From: Sorghum bicolor
Taxonomy: Eukaryota > Streptophyta > Magnoliopsida > Poales > Poaceae
Assembly (NCBI RefSeq): GCF_000003195.3
Contig: NC_012872.2
Location: forward strand, 58,261,695-58,325,694
Reading direction: 5' to 3'
Length of the DNA: 64,000 nt
Part shown: positions 49,103 through 60,181 of the stretch, one piece after another
How positions within the stretch are numbered: the stretch's first letter is position 1
Layout: every line of letters starts with the position of its first letter
Notes under the pieces: model-generated
Seen by the model: the letters and a program-made list of their open reading frames with translations, nothing else
What the model was told of the DNA's origin: nothing
Database searches by the model: none
Translations under genes and position numbers: made by a program

Positions 49103-51641
49103 TGTAACACCCTAAAAATTAATTTTTTGGGAATTAGAGCTAAAATGATTTAATTATGAATTTCTGTGCTCATGAAACATAGGAAAATAATATTTTCATT
49201 TAAATAAAATTAATCCTAGGGTTTAGTAACCTGAATGTGAATTCATGCTGGAGAATTCATCTTTTGTTTGCTGAGTGATTTGATCCCAAATTTCGAAATA
49301 ATTCCAACTGACTTTAAAATGGTTTTCAAACTGATTTAAAAAGGGTTTGGAAATAACAGAAAAAAAAAAGAAAGGAGGAAGCCGCTCCCTGGAAACCAGG
49401 CCGCAGCCCAGCCTGCCCCGCGCCCTTCCCCCTCTCCCCTCGTCTCGAGCCGCAACCCACTCGGCTCACCCAGCGCTTCCCTCCTCTCCTCTTCCAGACG
49501 CTGACGGATCGGGCCCACCTGGCAGCGCCCTCTCCCTTCTTCTTCCTTGGCGTGGCCAAGCCGGACTCTGTCCGAGAACAAAATCCCGGATGGTTCGGGA
49601 TTTCTTGCCCCAAGCATGCACCGAACCGCTATAAAACTCATAGCCTTTCCCTGCGCCTTCTCCTTTCTCCATCTGTTGAAGTCGAGCGACCCAGCTCCAT
49701 CCCGTGACCGCCTCTGGGATCTCATTGGAGAAGCAGTGAAGCCGCCGTCGCCCTTGTCGATCTGCGTTGCCCTTCCACCGATTTTGGGTCCGTGACGAGC
49801 TTCGCATCACCCCTACGAAGTCGCCGATCCGTTGACTTTGCTCTCTGTCGGACCTCAGTTTTCCCTAATGGCTGCTGCACCTTGCAGGAGCTCATCCAAC
49901 CGCCTTCGCGCGACGTCCGGCACCTCCAAGCTCTCCCCGACCCAAAAGAAGCCCTAGGTGAGTTCGCTTGAGTCCCCGCTTCGTTCCCATGCCTTCGGTT
50001 CCATTTTTAGTGGACCTCAGCGCGTAGTTCACGAGCCCCGGCGAGAAATTCGCCACCGGCCATGGAGGACCGCCGGCCGGAGCACTATTCCGGCGACTAA
50101 ACCCCCCCCCAACCGATCTCCACCGTCCAGATCGAGATCAAGGGTCCACAATAGAAGATACCCCTTCGGGGTAAAATTTTCTAAAGAGACCCTGCCTTTT
50201 TCTGTTTTAGAACCCGCGTTCCATAACATGTTTTAGAAAATACGCAATCTGACTTTGAAAGCGTAATCCACCTCGGGTTGATTCAAAGTACGTTTTCAAT
50301 AATTACAAGTTTGCCACTAAAACTGTTTTAGCCATAAAATGTTCATTTTAACTCCGTTTTGACCCATTCAAATCGCGTTAGGTTCATATTAATGAGCTCT
50401 ACGTGTTAGGAAAATTATATACTCAGTTTGAGACCTTTTATTTTCGTGACCCTAATTAATTAATTATTTCTCTATATAAAATCTTAGAAAATTCATATCT
50501 TCTCCGTTTCAACTCCGATTTTCGCGATCTTTACGTCCATGAAATCGTAGCGATGCGTAGAATCTTTTTATAAACTTTTCATACTGTTTTCATATGATTG
50601 GTGTACTGTTCTAATTGTAGCCTTGTTTGTTTCATGTATGTTTTTTTCGACTGTTTGTGTGATCGATGATCGTGATTAGACGGTGAGCAGTTCGTGGATG
50701 ATCAAGAGTGGTACTACAAGCAAAGACCAGTAGGAAAAGCTTTGATCAAGGCAAGTATAGCATTTGGATTTTATTTCTGTGACCATGATCGTGTGGCTAG
50801 ATTAATGTTAAGTAATAAACGATAAAAATAACTTTTTAGCAACTTGATGATTTGTCTGTACGTGATCACCCGGGACAACAGTGCAACCATGAGGGCTATA
50901 ATGGCTCTGGCTTTAGTTAAGTATGAGTAACTTTTCTAGCTCGTTAGCGGTTACCCGTTGTGGCGCAATTGGGGAATAGCAGACCGTGGATTCCTGCGGG
51001 TGAATCACACGGACTGACTAATGAAACCAAGCGGCCCTAGCTTGTTAGACGAACCTTTGAAAGACTTCATAGTGATCCCTGTCGACCTCCCTAGGAAGGG
51101 GGTTAAGAGACTAGCTACCTCGGGCGAAAGGGTAAATCATGACTCATGGGTAAAGATGTGCAACCTCTGCAGAGGGTTAAAAACTAGTATACTAGCCGAG
51201 CTCACGGTCAGGAGCGGCCTTGGGGACATCTACATTAAGGGTGATGAATCTTGTGTGTTAAATATGCTCATTATTTATTGTTTAGTGCTCTACATTATTT
51301 ATGTCACATTGATCATGAGATTGTGGGAGCTATACAATCTAGTTGCTATACTTGTGGAGTTCGACATGGACTCACTCTTGCTATTTCCCCCCAAACCTCA
51401 GGAGAAGTTTAGGCTTGTGATCAACCAGTCAGTTGGATCCTGTAGAGTGGATTTAATACCCGAAGTTGGAGTTATCTATCCGCTGTTTGCTATTAAAGGT
51501 TATCTCTTTTATACTAAGTACATTATATGTTTATGCATTGTCTTTTGATATTACCCCTTATTTGTAGCTATATATGAGAATTGACTTCTAAAACTCATAT
51601 ATAGTGTATATCTGGTTTTGTCCTTAAAATCGGGTATTACA
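49103..51641 (+). mobile_element. Solo LTR (2,539 bp), Ty3-gypsy-like
   Basis: It starts TGTAACACCCTAAAAATT and ends AAATCGGGTATTACA, flanked by TAGCA on both sides (49098-49102 and 51642-51646). TGTAACACCC...GGGTRTTACA ends are typical of long gypsy LTRs in panicoid grasses. No primer-binding site, gag or pol follows, so it is a solo LTR. A GC-rich 5' part (49380-50120) and scattered open frames, for example 51021-51548, have no recognised domain and are not called as genes. Confidence 0.85.
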
Positions 51642-51718
51642 TAGCACTTTCGTTTTTATTTGACAAACATTGTCTAATCATTGAGTAATTAGGTTTAAAA
51701 GATTTGTCTCGCGATTTA

Positions 51719-52028
51719 GGCCTAGTTTAGTTACCCACCCAAAAACTTTTCATCCATCACATCGAATCTTTGGACACATGCATAGAGTATTAAATGTATA
51801 TGAAAACAAAAACTAATTTTCACAGTTTGGTTGTAAATTGAGAGACGAATCTTTTAAGCCTAATTAGTCCATGATTAGCCATAACTACTACATTAACCTA
51901 CATGTGCTAATGATGGGTTAATTAGGATGTAATTTATTTTTTATTAGTATCCAAATACTTCTTTTAACATCTTATGAAACATCCGATGTGACACCCAAAA
52001 AATTTTCACTCCCCATCTAAACAAGGCC
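51719..52028 (+). mobile_element. 310-bp Tourist-like MITE with TTA duplication
   Basis: It begins GGCCTAGTTTAGTTACCC and ends ATCTAAACAAGGCC, with TTA on both sides (51716-51718 and 52029-52031). It belongs to the same longer subfamily as 21685-22022 (CACATGTGCTAATGATGG, CATCCGATGTGACACCC). It is inserted in another MITE. Confidence 0.93.
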
Positions 52029-52502
52029 TTACAGGCAAACTGTGCAATTAGTTTTTGTTTTCATCTATATTTAATGCTCCATATATGTGCCGCAAGATTC
52101 AATGTGACGGGAAATCTTAAAAAGTTTTTGGTTTTTGGATTGAACTAAACAAGGCGTTGGTTGTTTTTTCGACATAGATGGTAGACAAACAGCATAGTTG
52201 ATAGTTCACAGTTTCAAAAAAGAAAAAAAAGTCAATAATCCTGGTCCATCATTCGGATGTACATGTACATAGCAACTTGCTTCATCTATAACGTAGCTAC
52301 AACAAGTCACATGTACATAGCAACTTGTGTGTTTATTGTGCTTTGGTAAGCTGCTATGTACATGTTCATCTGAATTATGGACCCAAATTATTGTCTTTTT
52401 TTCTTTCTTTTTTTTGAAACTGTGAATTTGCTGTTGTCTGCTATCTATGTCAAAAAAACAACCAAATCTTATGTGTTGAAGACTGGATCTAGAGGACTGA
52501 GG

Positions 52503-52740
52503 CGATGTAAAATTTTTTTGGATTTTGTTACTCTAGCACTTGTTTAATTCACATCAAAAATAAAAGTTTCTAAGATTTTCCGTCAAATCAAATCTTACGG
52601 CACATGCATAAAACACTAAAAATAGATGAAAACAAAAACTAATTGAATAATTTATATGTAAATCGCGAGATGAATCTTTTAAACCTAATTAGTCTATAAT
52701 TAAATAGTATTTGCCACAAACAAACAAAAATGCTACAGTG
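52503..52740 (+). mobile_element. GGCCTTGTTTAG-family MITE, diverged
   Basis: Internal blocks CCGTCAAATCAAATCTTACG, GCACATGCATAAAACAC, CGCGAGATGAATCTTTTAAA and AAAAATGCTACAGTG are present. The ends are poorly preserved. Confidence 0.65.
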
Positions 52741-52744
52741 CGTC

Positions 52745-53867
52745 AGTGTCGCAACTCACAAACACTCAATGTGACCCACAAAAAGGACCCGGTTTTCCTC
52801 GTTCCATGGCGGCTTCATTTGGCCGAAGCGCGGAACGAGATAGCGTGCGTACGTGCTTTACTCTGTGGCTGCAGTGTGGGGCGGTGGCACAGCTCAGCCC
52901 GTGGTGGACCTTGGTGGACGACACGCGACGGCGACTCCGATCCGCCGCTGGCTCGGTCATCGTTCGTCGCCCCATGGGTCATCGCCATGACGCCATCGCG
53001 AGCGGCAAATTAAAGCTATGCCCGGCTCTCGCCGCTGCTGACTGTTTTTCCTTTTTTTTTTAAGTAAAGGAAGGAGCTCTTCGTTAGTACACATGCCAAA
53101 AATATGGTCTTTGGACCAGAGTGAAAGAAAGAACCAAACTCTACTAAATTGATTGCCCACCCATTGACATGGCTCTATGTTTCTGTATTATGTCATCTTT
53201 GGTTATGGAGGCAACTTGTTGCACCGTCATGTGCATGTTTTAAAAGATTCTCTTGTTTTTTTCCTTCTAAAGGTTCCACACAATATATATATGCAAACTC
53301 CATTGAAGCGTCTATGTTCTTGTTTTGGCACCTTGTTTGCCATATGCTCCCACCAGGTAGCAAGTGAGGCAGGGTGATCTGTGATCTGCCCTCCTCCAGC
53401 GGTCCACCGCAGTGCCGCGGAGCAGCGCTAGTCCTTGAATCTTCTTCTTCTTCTTTGAGAACTGAATGACCGGATTATTATTAATTGAACCTCGATTGAT
53501 ATATAGCTACGTAGGGATGAGAAATGTTACGGATATTTCTCACAATATTTGAGACTCAATCTATTTATAGAGGTTTACATCTATCCGTATTTGAGAGTGG
53601 ATATTCAACATCTATTATAGTGTATCGTATCTAAACAATCAACCGTATATTTATAATATCGATATCTAAACATATATTACATGGCATGATTGACACTATA
53701 TGTATTTAAATCTGAATCTGAATCGAAATATAAAAATAAATATATTCATATCCAACCTGTTTTCATCCTATAGCTACGGCTACGATCACGGGCTGGCGGC
53801 AGATGTGAGGAACATGCGCAACGTCATTCGTCCATCCGATATGACGGCGACGGAAATGCGAGACCAT
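52745..53867. other. Intergenic DNA without a recognised gene
   Basis: Only short frames without domains. A CTTCTTCTTCTTC run occurs near 53440. Confidence 0.4.
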
Positions 53868-55400
53868 GGGTGTGTTTAGTTGCCATCTCAGGCTGGCCAT
53901 GGGCTTACCCGGGCTTAAAACTAGGTGTTTGGTTCATTGGCCAAGGCTTGGGGCCTGGCTACAAGAAGCCAGTCGTACCATGTTAACCAGGCCCAACTGG
54001 GATCACCAAATCAGTGATTCTTCTGGGGCCAGGCCAGACCCAGCTCAGACCGCGAGCTTGGACGTGGGTCGCTTGGACAAGGTTAGCCACCGAATAAAAA
54101 GGGAGCTCTCACCGCCCGACTAGGGTTCTTGGGATACTGTTCATGGGACACTGTTCACTCATCTATCCACTCCGTCGCAGCTCTCGCACGCTCTCTCACC
54201 CTCTTGCCCTCATGCTCTCTCGCGCGCTGAAGGCGCTCTGGCCAAGGTTCATCCTGCCACTCGATGAACTGACAGTGCTCCTCCTGCTCCTATGTTAGTG
54301 GGAGGTACATACATATGAGTCATTTCGAATTGAGCAAACGTTCAGTTCAGTCAGCATTTAGATATAAATGTACACAATTCACATTTGTAGGAATGAAATA
54401 ACATAAGGAAACCTCCAGAGCGCAGCCAGTGTTCTTGCCACCCCAAGCACGCTTCATGATGGTATGGCGACCATGTGCGCATTTGCGCAGCCGCACGACA
54501 CGCATGCCAGACCAGTCATGCTCGATCACAACATCATGGATAATCGAGTCGCTCTGCTCCTACGAAAGTAAAGGGGAAAACAGAAATCAATCATAAATCT
54601 AGCAAAAAACCGGACCAATTTTAGGGTTTGGTTCAATCTATCCCAAATCGACATCTTGGAGTACGTTGTATGCAGAACAATCAAGCAAGATTGGATGGAA
54701 AATTGGGTTCTCGCCACTTCAACTAAAACCCTAGGGAGAGAGGAGAATAGGAGCGAAACGATTCGTTACCTCTGATGCGGAGTCCTCCTCAGTAGCGCTG
54801 TTATCCGGTGAGTTGCGCGAGCTCTCGTCGTGACTCGACGCCCGAGGCTCGCAGATGGTGTGCACGAGCACTCGGGGCGGACCGTCGTCTCCGGGTGCGA
54901 GTTGCACGTGCACCCGGAACCACCCTGACAGCGGGCCAAGCCGCGACGAACCTCATCGACGACGGCGGGGACATAGTCGCTCATCTCTGCCGAGTCCTCA
55001 CTGACGGGATTGAGAATGGACGGAGAAGGAGAGGAGGCAGCGAGAGGGAGATGAAAGTGCTGGGAGGGGGGTGATTGGCTGGGGTCAGCGAACGAGGGGG
55101 TGGTCGTATTTATGAGCAAGGAGGGAAGCTGAAGGGACATCAGTGGTAAGTCCACCTAAACAAAGAAAATGGTGACTTCAACTAGCCTAGTCCAACAAAC
55201 CAAAAAGATTGATCATGACTACACTAGTACAGCAAGGAGTTCATACAACCAACCAAACAAGATCACACCTCAACCAAGCTAGCTACACACTGTAAACCAA
55301 AAGCCTACCTGGCTTAATATATACACCTAGGCCAAGTGCAACCCAACCCGGCTCTAATTTACTAGCCAGACTCCAAGAGGTTGGCAACCAAACACACTTC
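53868..55400. mobile_element. 1.5-kb Tourist-like (PIF/Harbinger-type) element with gene fragment
   Basis: The left end GGGTGTGTTTAGTTGCCA pairs with the right end, which reads GTGTGTTTGGTTGCCAACC on the other strand. The GTGTTTGGTTG ends fit Tourist-like elements. The interior contains a minus-strand, GC-rich gene fragment. No target duplication could be fixed because the outer bases are diverged. Confidence 0.55.
54395..54990 (-). pseudogene. Gene fragment within the Tourist-like element, possible zinc-knuckle half
   Basis: Minus-strand exon-like segments: one up to a donor at about 54768 (SSRNSPDNSATEEDSASE), then one from about 54551 (SDSIIHDVVIEHDWSGMRVV, then RLRKCAHGRHTIMKRAWGG, KNTGCALE) with GT at about 54415. 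The C-x-H-G...W-G-G-K-N-T-G layout resembles the first half of GRF-like knuckles of grass transposon proteins, but the second half is missing. No function can be assigned. Confidence 0.35.
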
Positions 55401-55994
55401 CATACCAGGTGGTGGCTTACACCGAGAGGGGCCAGGGCAAGGCACGCGCGCATGCAGCAGCTAGCTAGCTAGCTCTTCGTTAGTTTTAGCTTTGAGCATC
55501 TGGAAGCCAGCGGCCAGCCAAGAGGGAGAATGTGTGCGAACCTGGGTGCATCAGGAACGTGCCGTATCTAGCAGCTGGTTGTTTCCTCGGACTTGTCGGT
55601 TGGCATGGATGCACAAAACCTGTCGATCGTCGTCAGCCACAATGCAGTTAAAAGGCTTAATCGGCTGCTGTCAGCACAGGCTACTGTCGTATATCTACTG
55701 TGTGTATACGTAACCAGCTACTGTCGTTCATCCGACCAATACAATAATCATCAATGACAATTACATTCCACTTACTTTCAACACGTTGTGCTCGCTGAAT
55801 GGGAGCATTATATATGTTTACATGCCACGGGTTGAAAAGTTCTTTCTCGCTCTGACGCTCTCGTAAGAACGTGCCTTACTGCGCCTTTTGCTTCTGAACA
55901 CCACGCACGCAAGTTCTATCCCGTGGGTCGCGGGCGTGTCGTCACCTGACGACGATATTGCCTGGCGGCTGGCGCCTTCACGCACGACTGCTAA

Positions 55995-56211
55995 GGCCTT
56001 GTTGGGTTCACCTCAAAAACTATTTTTTTTTTCAAAATTCCCCATCACGTCACATCTTACAGCACATTTATGAAGCATTAAATATAGATAAAAATAAAAA
56101 CTAATTATACAATTTACCTATAAATCATGAGATAAATCTTTTAAATTTAATTAGTCTATGATTGAATAATAATTGTCAAATAAAAATAAAACCAAAATTT
56201 TTTGAGAAGCC
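55995..56211 (+). mobile_element. GGCCTTGTT-type MITE with TAA duplication
   Basis: It begins GGCCTTGTTGGGTTCACC and ends TTTTTTGAGAAGCC. TAA precedes it (55992-55994) and follows it (56212-56214). Internal family blocks include CCATCACGTCACATCTTAC and TTTAATTAGTCTATGATT. Confidence 0.85.
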
Positions 56212-56214
56212 TAA

Positions 56215-56500
56215 GAGCATCTCCAAGAGCCTTTCTAAATCTCACTCTCTAAATCATCATTTGGAGAGTCATTTGCATAAAAATCGCTTTCTATATCTTT
56301 CCACTCTCCAACAGTTTTGCTAAATCTCATGCGCACTCTAGAGAGTTATTCTTATCTTCTATATTTGGCTAGCGAAAAATCCGGAATAGACAATGGATAT
56401 ATTTGGATGACCATTTAGAGAACCTGTTGGAGAGTAATTTTTCATCAAAATCTCTATTCCTAGCATTTAGGAAGAACATAGAGAGTCTTTAGAGATGTTC
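56215..56500. mobile_element. MITE with GAGCATCTCCAA-type ends
   Basis: The left end is GAGCATCTCCAAGAGCC. The right end, on the other strand, is GAACATCTCTAAAGACTC. It directly abuts the preceding MITE and belongs with the copy at 16783-17197. Confidence 0.75.
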
Positions 56501-56754
56501 TGAGCTAGGGCGCTTGCCCAAGTCGCCAAGTCCCTCTCCCTAGGGTGACGCCTTCCAGTTCGTCCAGGTCCATCGAGCCCCATATATACCTCGGAAACCC
56601 ATAAGAATGCAGCAAAAGCGAAGCTGTCAAAACGGCTGAAGAAAAGGCTCGCAAAGCACACAAGGCGGCGGCGGCGGCGCGGTGACAGCAACAAGCGTGT
56701 ATTGCTAGAGCTAGCAGCTCTGCCTGCTGGTGTCTTTACTTCTCCGGCCGCCTC

Positions 56755-56770
56755 GCGCGCGCGCGCGCGC
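56755..56770. repeat. (GC)n run upstream of the C4-hydroxylase start
   Basis: A CGCGCGCGCGCGCGCG tract lies 40-56 bp upstream of the ATG at 56811, probably in the 5' UTR. Confidence 0.8.
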
Positions 56771-56810
56771 TCGTCGTCACTTGCCTTTGCTTCGCCGGCG
56801 GCTGCGATCG

Positions 56811-59704
56811 ATGGCGGCGTTCGTGAACGGCGAGGAGCTGGCGGTGACGCTGGCGCCGGTGGCCGTGTACTGGGTGTACGCGGGCATGTACGAGCTGCTG
56901 CTGGCGCGCACCACGGTGCTGGACAGGTACAGGCTGCACTCGCGGCGGGACGAGGAGACCAAGAACATCGCCTCCCGGAAGGACGTCGTCAGAGGGGTGC
57001 TCCTGCAGCAGGCCATCCAGGTCGCCATCTCCGTGGCCGTCCTCAAGGTCAGTACTCAGTAGAGCTCTCCCTACTCCTCCTCCTCCTCATCAGTATCCAT
57101 CTTATGCATTGCATTTGCATGCATCTCTGATCGTTGATATCTGGCTAGTTATTAGAAGAAGGATTAACCAAGCAAGATATAGAACTTGCTGTCGTCCTCG
57201 CCCTGTTTTTGCATGCATGCATGCTGTGGACCGCTCTATAAATTAAAAGCGCATTTTTTTTTCATCATAACATAGATGTATATAGACATACAGGATGTGG
57301 TTATACAAGCTTCAATAACAATAGGGCAATGGTTTTTATTGTCTTTTAACATTGCCCCAAAGCCACACAAGTCACATCTCTGTGGCTCTGTCTCACCGTT
57401 GCAAGCAAGAAGAAACGAGATGTTATATGTGCTTGGAACGGTGGGCGGTGGTGTTATATACTATACTATGAATGAAAAGGATATAGTCGTTCTAAACTAG
57501 AGTTTGCATAGTTTACACGAGAGATAAATTTACTAGATCTGTTGTCAAAATACTAACTAATAAAACGTGGTAAAATACCGAGGATATGCTTGAGAAGCTC
57601 GGTGCTGGAGAATTTTTATATACTCGGTCTCAATCAGTGATAAATATATAGAATATCGCTCTCTCTGGTCCGAAATTAATTGGATGGACCCTGAGCTGGT
57701 CTCAGTCCTTGGACAGTCACATGAAGCGTGTCTGAATTTTGAAGCCAGTGAAGCTCCCGTTGAGGAAAGGGAAGGAGTGTCGTCTCTGTCCTGTCGTCGT
57801 GCGGGCAAGGATTGGTCAAAACTAGGGTCAACCTTGCATACTCCCTCCGTCGTCCGTCCCGTCGTTTTAGATTTTTTCTACAAATTTGACTTGATTTGTA
57901 GAAAAGAAATGTAATATTTTTATTTCTAAATAAATTTATTAAAAAATTAGACTTAAAGATATTTTTAATGATACTAATTATATACTATAAATATTAATAC
58001 TTTTTAATATATATTTAGTTAAAGTTATTTCTTGAAAAACACTCTTATTTTGAGATGAAGGGAGTACATGCTTGCACGCACGACATTCAAAGCAACCTGC
58101 GACAAACAAGGGAAGTGATGCTAGTACCAGGGCCTTGTTTAGTTCACCCCGAAATTTAAAAAGTTTTCAAGATTCCTCGTCACATCGAATCTTGCGGTAC
58201 ATGCATGAAGCATTATATATAGATAAAAAAAAACTAATTACACAGTTTGTCTGTAAATCGCGAGATGAATTTTTTAATCCTAGTTAGTTCATGATTAAAC
58301 AATATTTGTCAAATAAAAACGAAAGATTTCAGACTACCCGCTCTTGGTTCTTCCCCTAGGTGTTTTGTGCATTCTTTTCACATGGCTTAAGATTTCAGAC
58401 TTCACAGTTGAGACCAAAACGCCTACTAGTGCTTGACACAATCTACCACAACTAACTTTTGACAAATGTGGCAAGTCATAAAAAGTGTAGCTAGCAAATT
58501 AGTTACCACACTTTGCCATGTCTAAAGAAATCTTGCCACACTTTTTAACTCTATGACATGTGGAGCCCAAAAGAATTATGCCTAAGCTTAGTTATGAACC
58601 AAACACTTACCAACTTAGTCAAACTTGTCTAAAGTAAAGTATGGTAAATTGTAGTTAGCAACCAAACACGCCCACAGTGTCAAAGCCTCCACAGACTTCG
58701 GTCAAGTGGCACTCCATGGATGGGGGAAGCTCGCCTGCATCTCGAATGGCTAAGCCTGACAAGCATTGAAGACCGGTCTGCGCTCTGCACCGCTGGTCAA
58801 TGCCTGCCGTGTCCACGCAGCGCAGGCACCGCACCGCCCCGCACCAGCCCGTGGCCATGCACAGGGGCAGCCGCCTGCTGTAAATTGTACACGCGTACGT
58901 ACGTGCACTCCATGATATGCACATTTGTTGCGCGCGTGCGTGCGCCGTGTGAACTACAGTAGGACTGTAGGAGTTATCGTGACATAGGAGTATCTATCAC
59001 GGGGCGGTTTCTTTGGAATCCATGCATTTCTGACCGTACGTCATTTATGCAGGATGCATGCATGCACGCACCCACCTAATACTAATCCTTTTTACGCCCG
59101 TCAATCCGTCATTGTGCAGCTAGAGGGTCACGGCGCCACCGCCAACGACACCGACGGTGGTCTCGCGCCGCCGGCGGACGAGGAGCCGCTCCTGGTGGTG
59201 GCGGCGCGGTTCGGCGTGGCGATGCTGGTGCTGGACGCGTGGCAGTACTTCATGCACCGGCTCATGCACTCGGTCCCCTGCATGTACCGGCGGTTCCACT
59301 CGTGGCACCACCGCGTGGCGGCGCCGTACGCGTACGCGGCGCAGTACGGGCACCCCGTGGACGGCGTGCTCACGGAGACGCTGTCGGGCGCCGCCGCGTA
59401 CCTGGCCTCGGGGATGCACCCGCGCGCCGCCGCGGCCTTCTTCGTCTTCGCCACCGTCAAGGGCGTGGACGACCACTGCGGCGTCGCCGCGCCCTGGAAC
59501 CCGCTCCACGCCGCGTTCCGGAACAACGCCGCCTACCACGACGTGCACCACCAGCGCGGCGGCGGCCGGCGCAACTTCTCCCAGCCCTTCTTCGTGGTCT
59601 GGGACCGACTGCTCGGCACGCACGCGCCGTACGACCTGAGACAGAGGCACGGCGGCGGGCTCGAGGTCAAGGCCTTCGACAAGGATCGTCAGATGCACCA
59701 GTAG
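56811..59704 (+). CDS. SBH: Sphinganine C4-monooxygenase (fatty acid hydroxylase superfamily)
   Basis: Two exons, 56811-57047 and 59120-59704 (TAG), with a GT/AG phase-0 intron of 2.07 kb, giving 273 residues. Three histidine boxes that hold the di-iron centre are visible: HRLMH at 125-129, HSWHH at 139-143 and HDVHH at 219-223, with DDHCG at 196-200. Hydrophobic segments near 10-32, 65-79 and 103-123 fit a membrane protein of the endoplasmic reticulum. The enzyme adds the C4 hydroxyl to dihydrosphingosine to make phytosphingosine. It uses oxygen and electrons from cytochrome b5. Exon 1 starts MAAFVNGEELAVTLAP, and the ATG is the first after the GC-rich leader. Exon 2 is very GC-rich. Intron 1 holds a Stowaway and a Tourist-like MITE. 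It converges on the epimerase gene 478 bp downstream. Confidence 0.93.
57841..58064. mobile_element. Stowaway MITE (Tc1/mariner-type) in the C4-hydroxylase intron
   Basis: It begins CTCCCTCCGTCG and ends GATGAAGGGAG, flanked by TA on both sides (57839-57840 and 58065-58066). The CTCCCTCCGT terminal repeat and TA duplication define Stowaway. Confidence 0.93.
58132..58326 (+). mobile_element. GGCCTTGTTTAG-type MITE, right end missing
   Basis: It starts GGCCTTGTTTAGTTCACCCC and keeps the family order up to AAATAAAAACGAAAG. The terminal part is then lost and unrelated DNA begins. Confidence 0.85.
58330..58675. mobile_element. Tourist-like MITE remnant in the intron
   Basis: The right end TTAGCAACCAAACACGCCC is a Tourist-type terminus. 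The interior repeats ACCACACTTTGCCA / GCCACACTTTTTAAC-like words. The left end is lost at the junction with the neighbouring MITE. Confidence 0.45.
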
Positions 59705-60181
59705 TATCTTTTTGTTGCACTGCAGGCTGGCGCCACGCTACGCCAGCCTCGTTCACCGCTTAGCTTTGGCTCGTAGCAGGAGTGTCTGTAGTGCCGCCCA
59801 TGCAGCCATGCATGCCCCCACCACGCCATATCATATCCCGTGTAACCTTATAGGTATCGTGTACAGAAACGAATAATGTAAACAGCCAAATCCATCAACT
59901 TGGATTCTGCCTTCCTCTGATGGTAGCAGTACAAGTTAGCTTCAGGACTGTAAGCGCTTGAGACTTCGAAAGATGCAGATATATAAACGCTTGAGACTTC
60001 GAACAACATCGAACATGTAGATCACAGAAATACTTGCATCTGACATATTTAGTTTAAACTCACACATGACACGCCTGGCAGGCAGATCATACTGCAGCCT
60101 GCAGACCTAGCGCCCCCATGTACATACATGAAAAAAAGTAGTACATGCCTTTCGTCAGGGGCGACGAACCCACCCAGTGCT

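Larger units (their letters stand above)
49065..52156 (-). mobile_element. MITE split by two later insertions
   Basis: Pieces 49065-49102, 51642-51718 and 52029-52156 together form one GGCCTTGTTTAG-family MITE. They read from GATTTTGACACTGTAGCA through CTTTCGTTTTTATTTGAC, CTCGCGATTTA, CAGGCAAACTGTGCAATTAG and AATGTGACGGGAAATC to GAACTAAACAAGGC. A solo LTR interrupts it at TAGCA and a second MITE at TTA. Removing both with one copy of each duplication restores the family consensus. Confidence 0.85.

Noticed and set aside
49336..49810. Overlapping frames in the 2.5-kb solo LTR
   Set aside because: They lie within the LTR, are open on both strands and lack retroelement domains.
51021..51548. 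175-codon frame near the end of the gypsy-like LTR
   Set aside because: It is inside the LTR, has no gag or pol motif, and its C-terminal half is low-complexity hydrophobic.
59120..59698. Long frames on the minus strand opposite C4-hydroxylase exon 2
   Set aside because: Mirror frames of a GC-rich true exon whose histidine boxes are on the plus strand.
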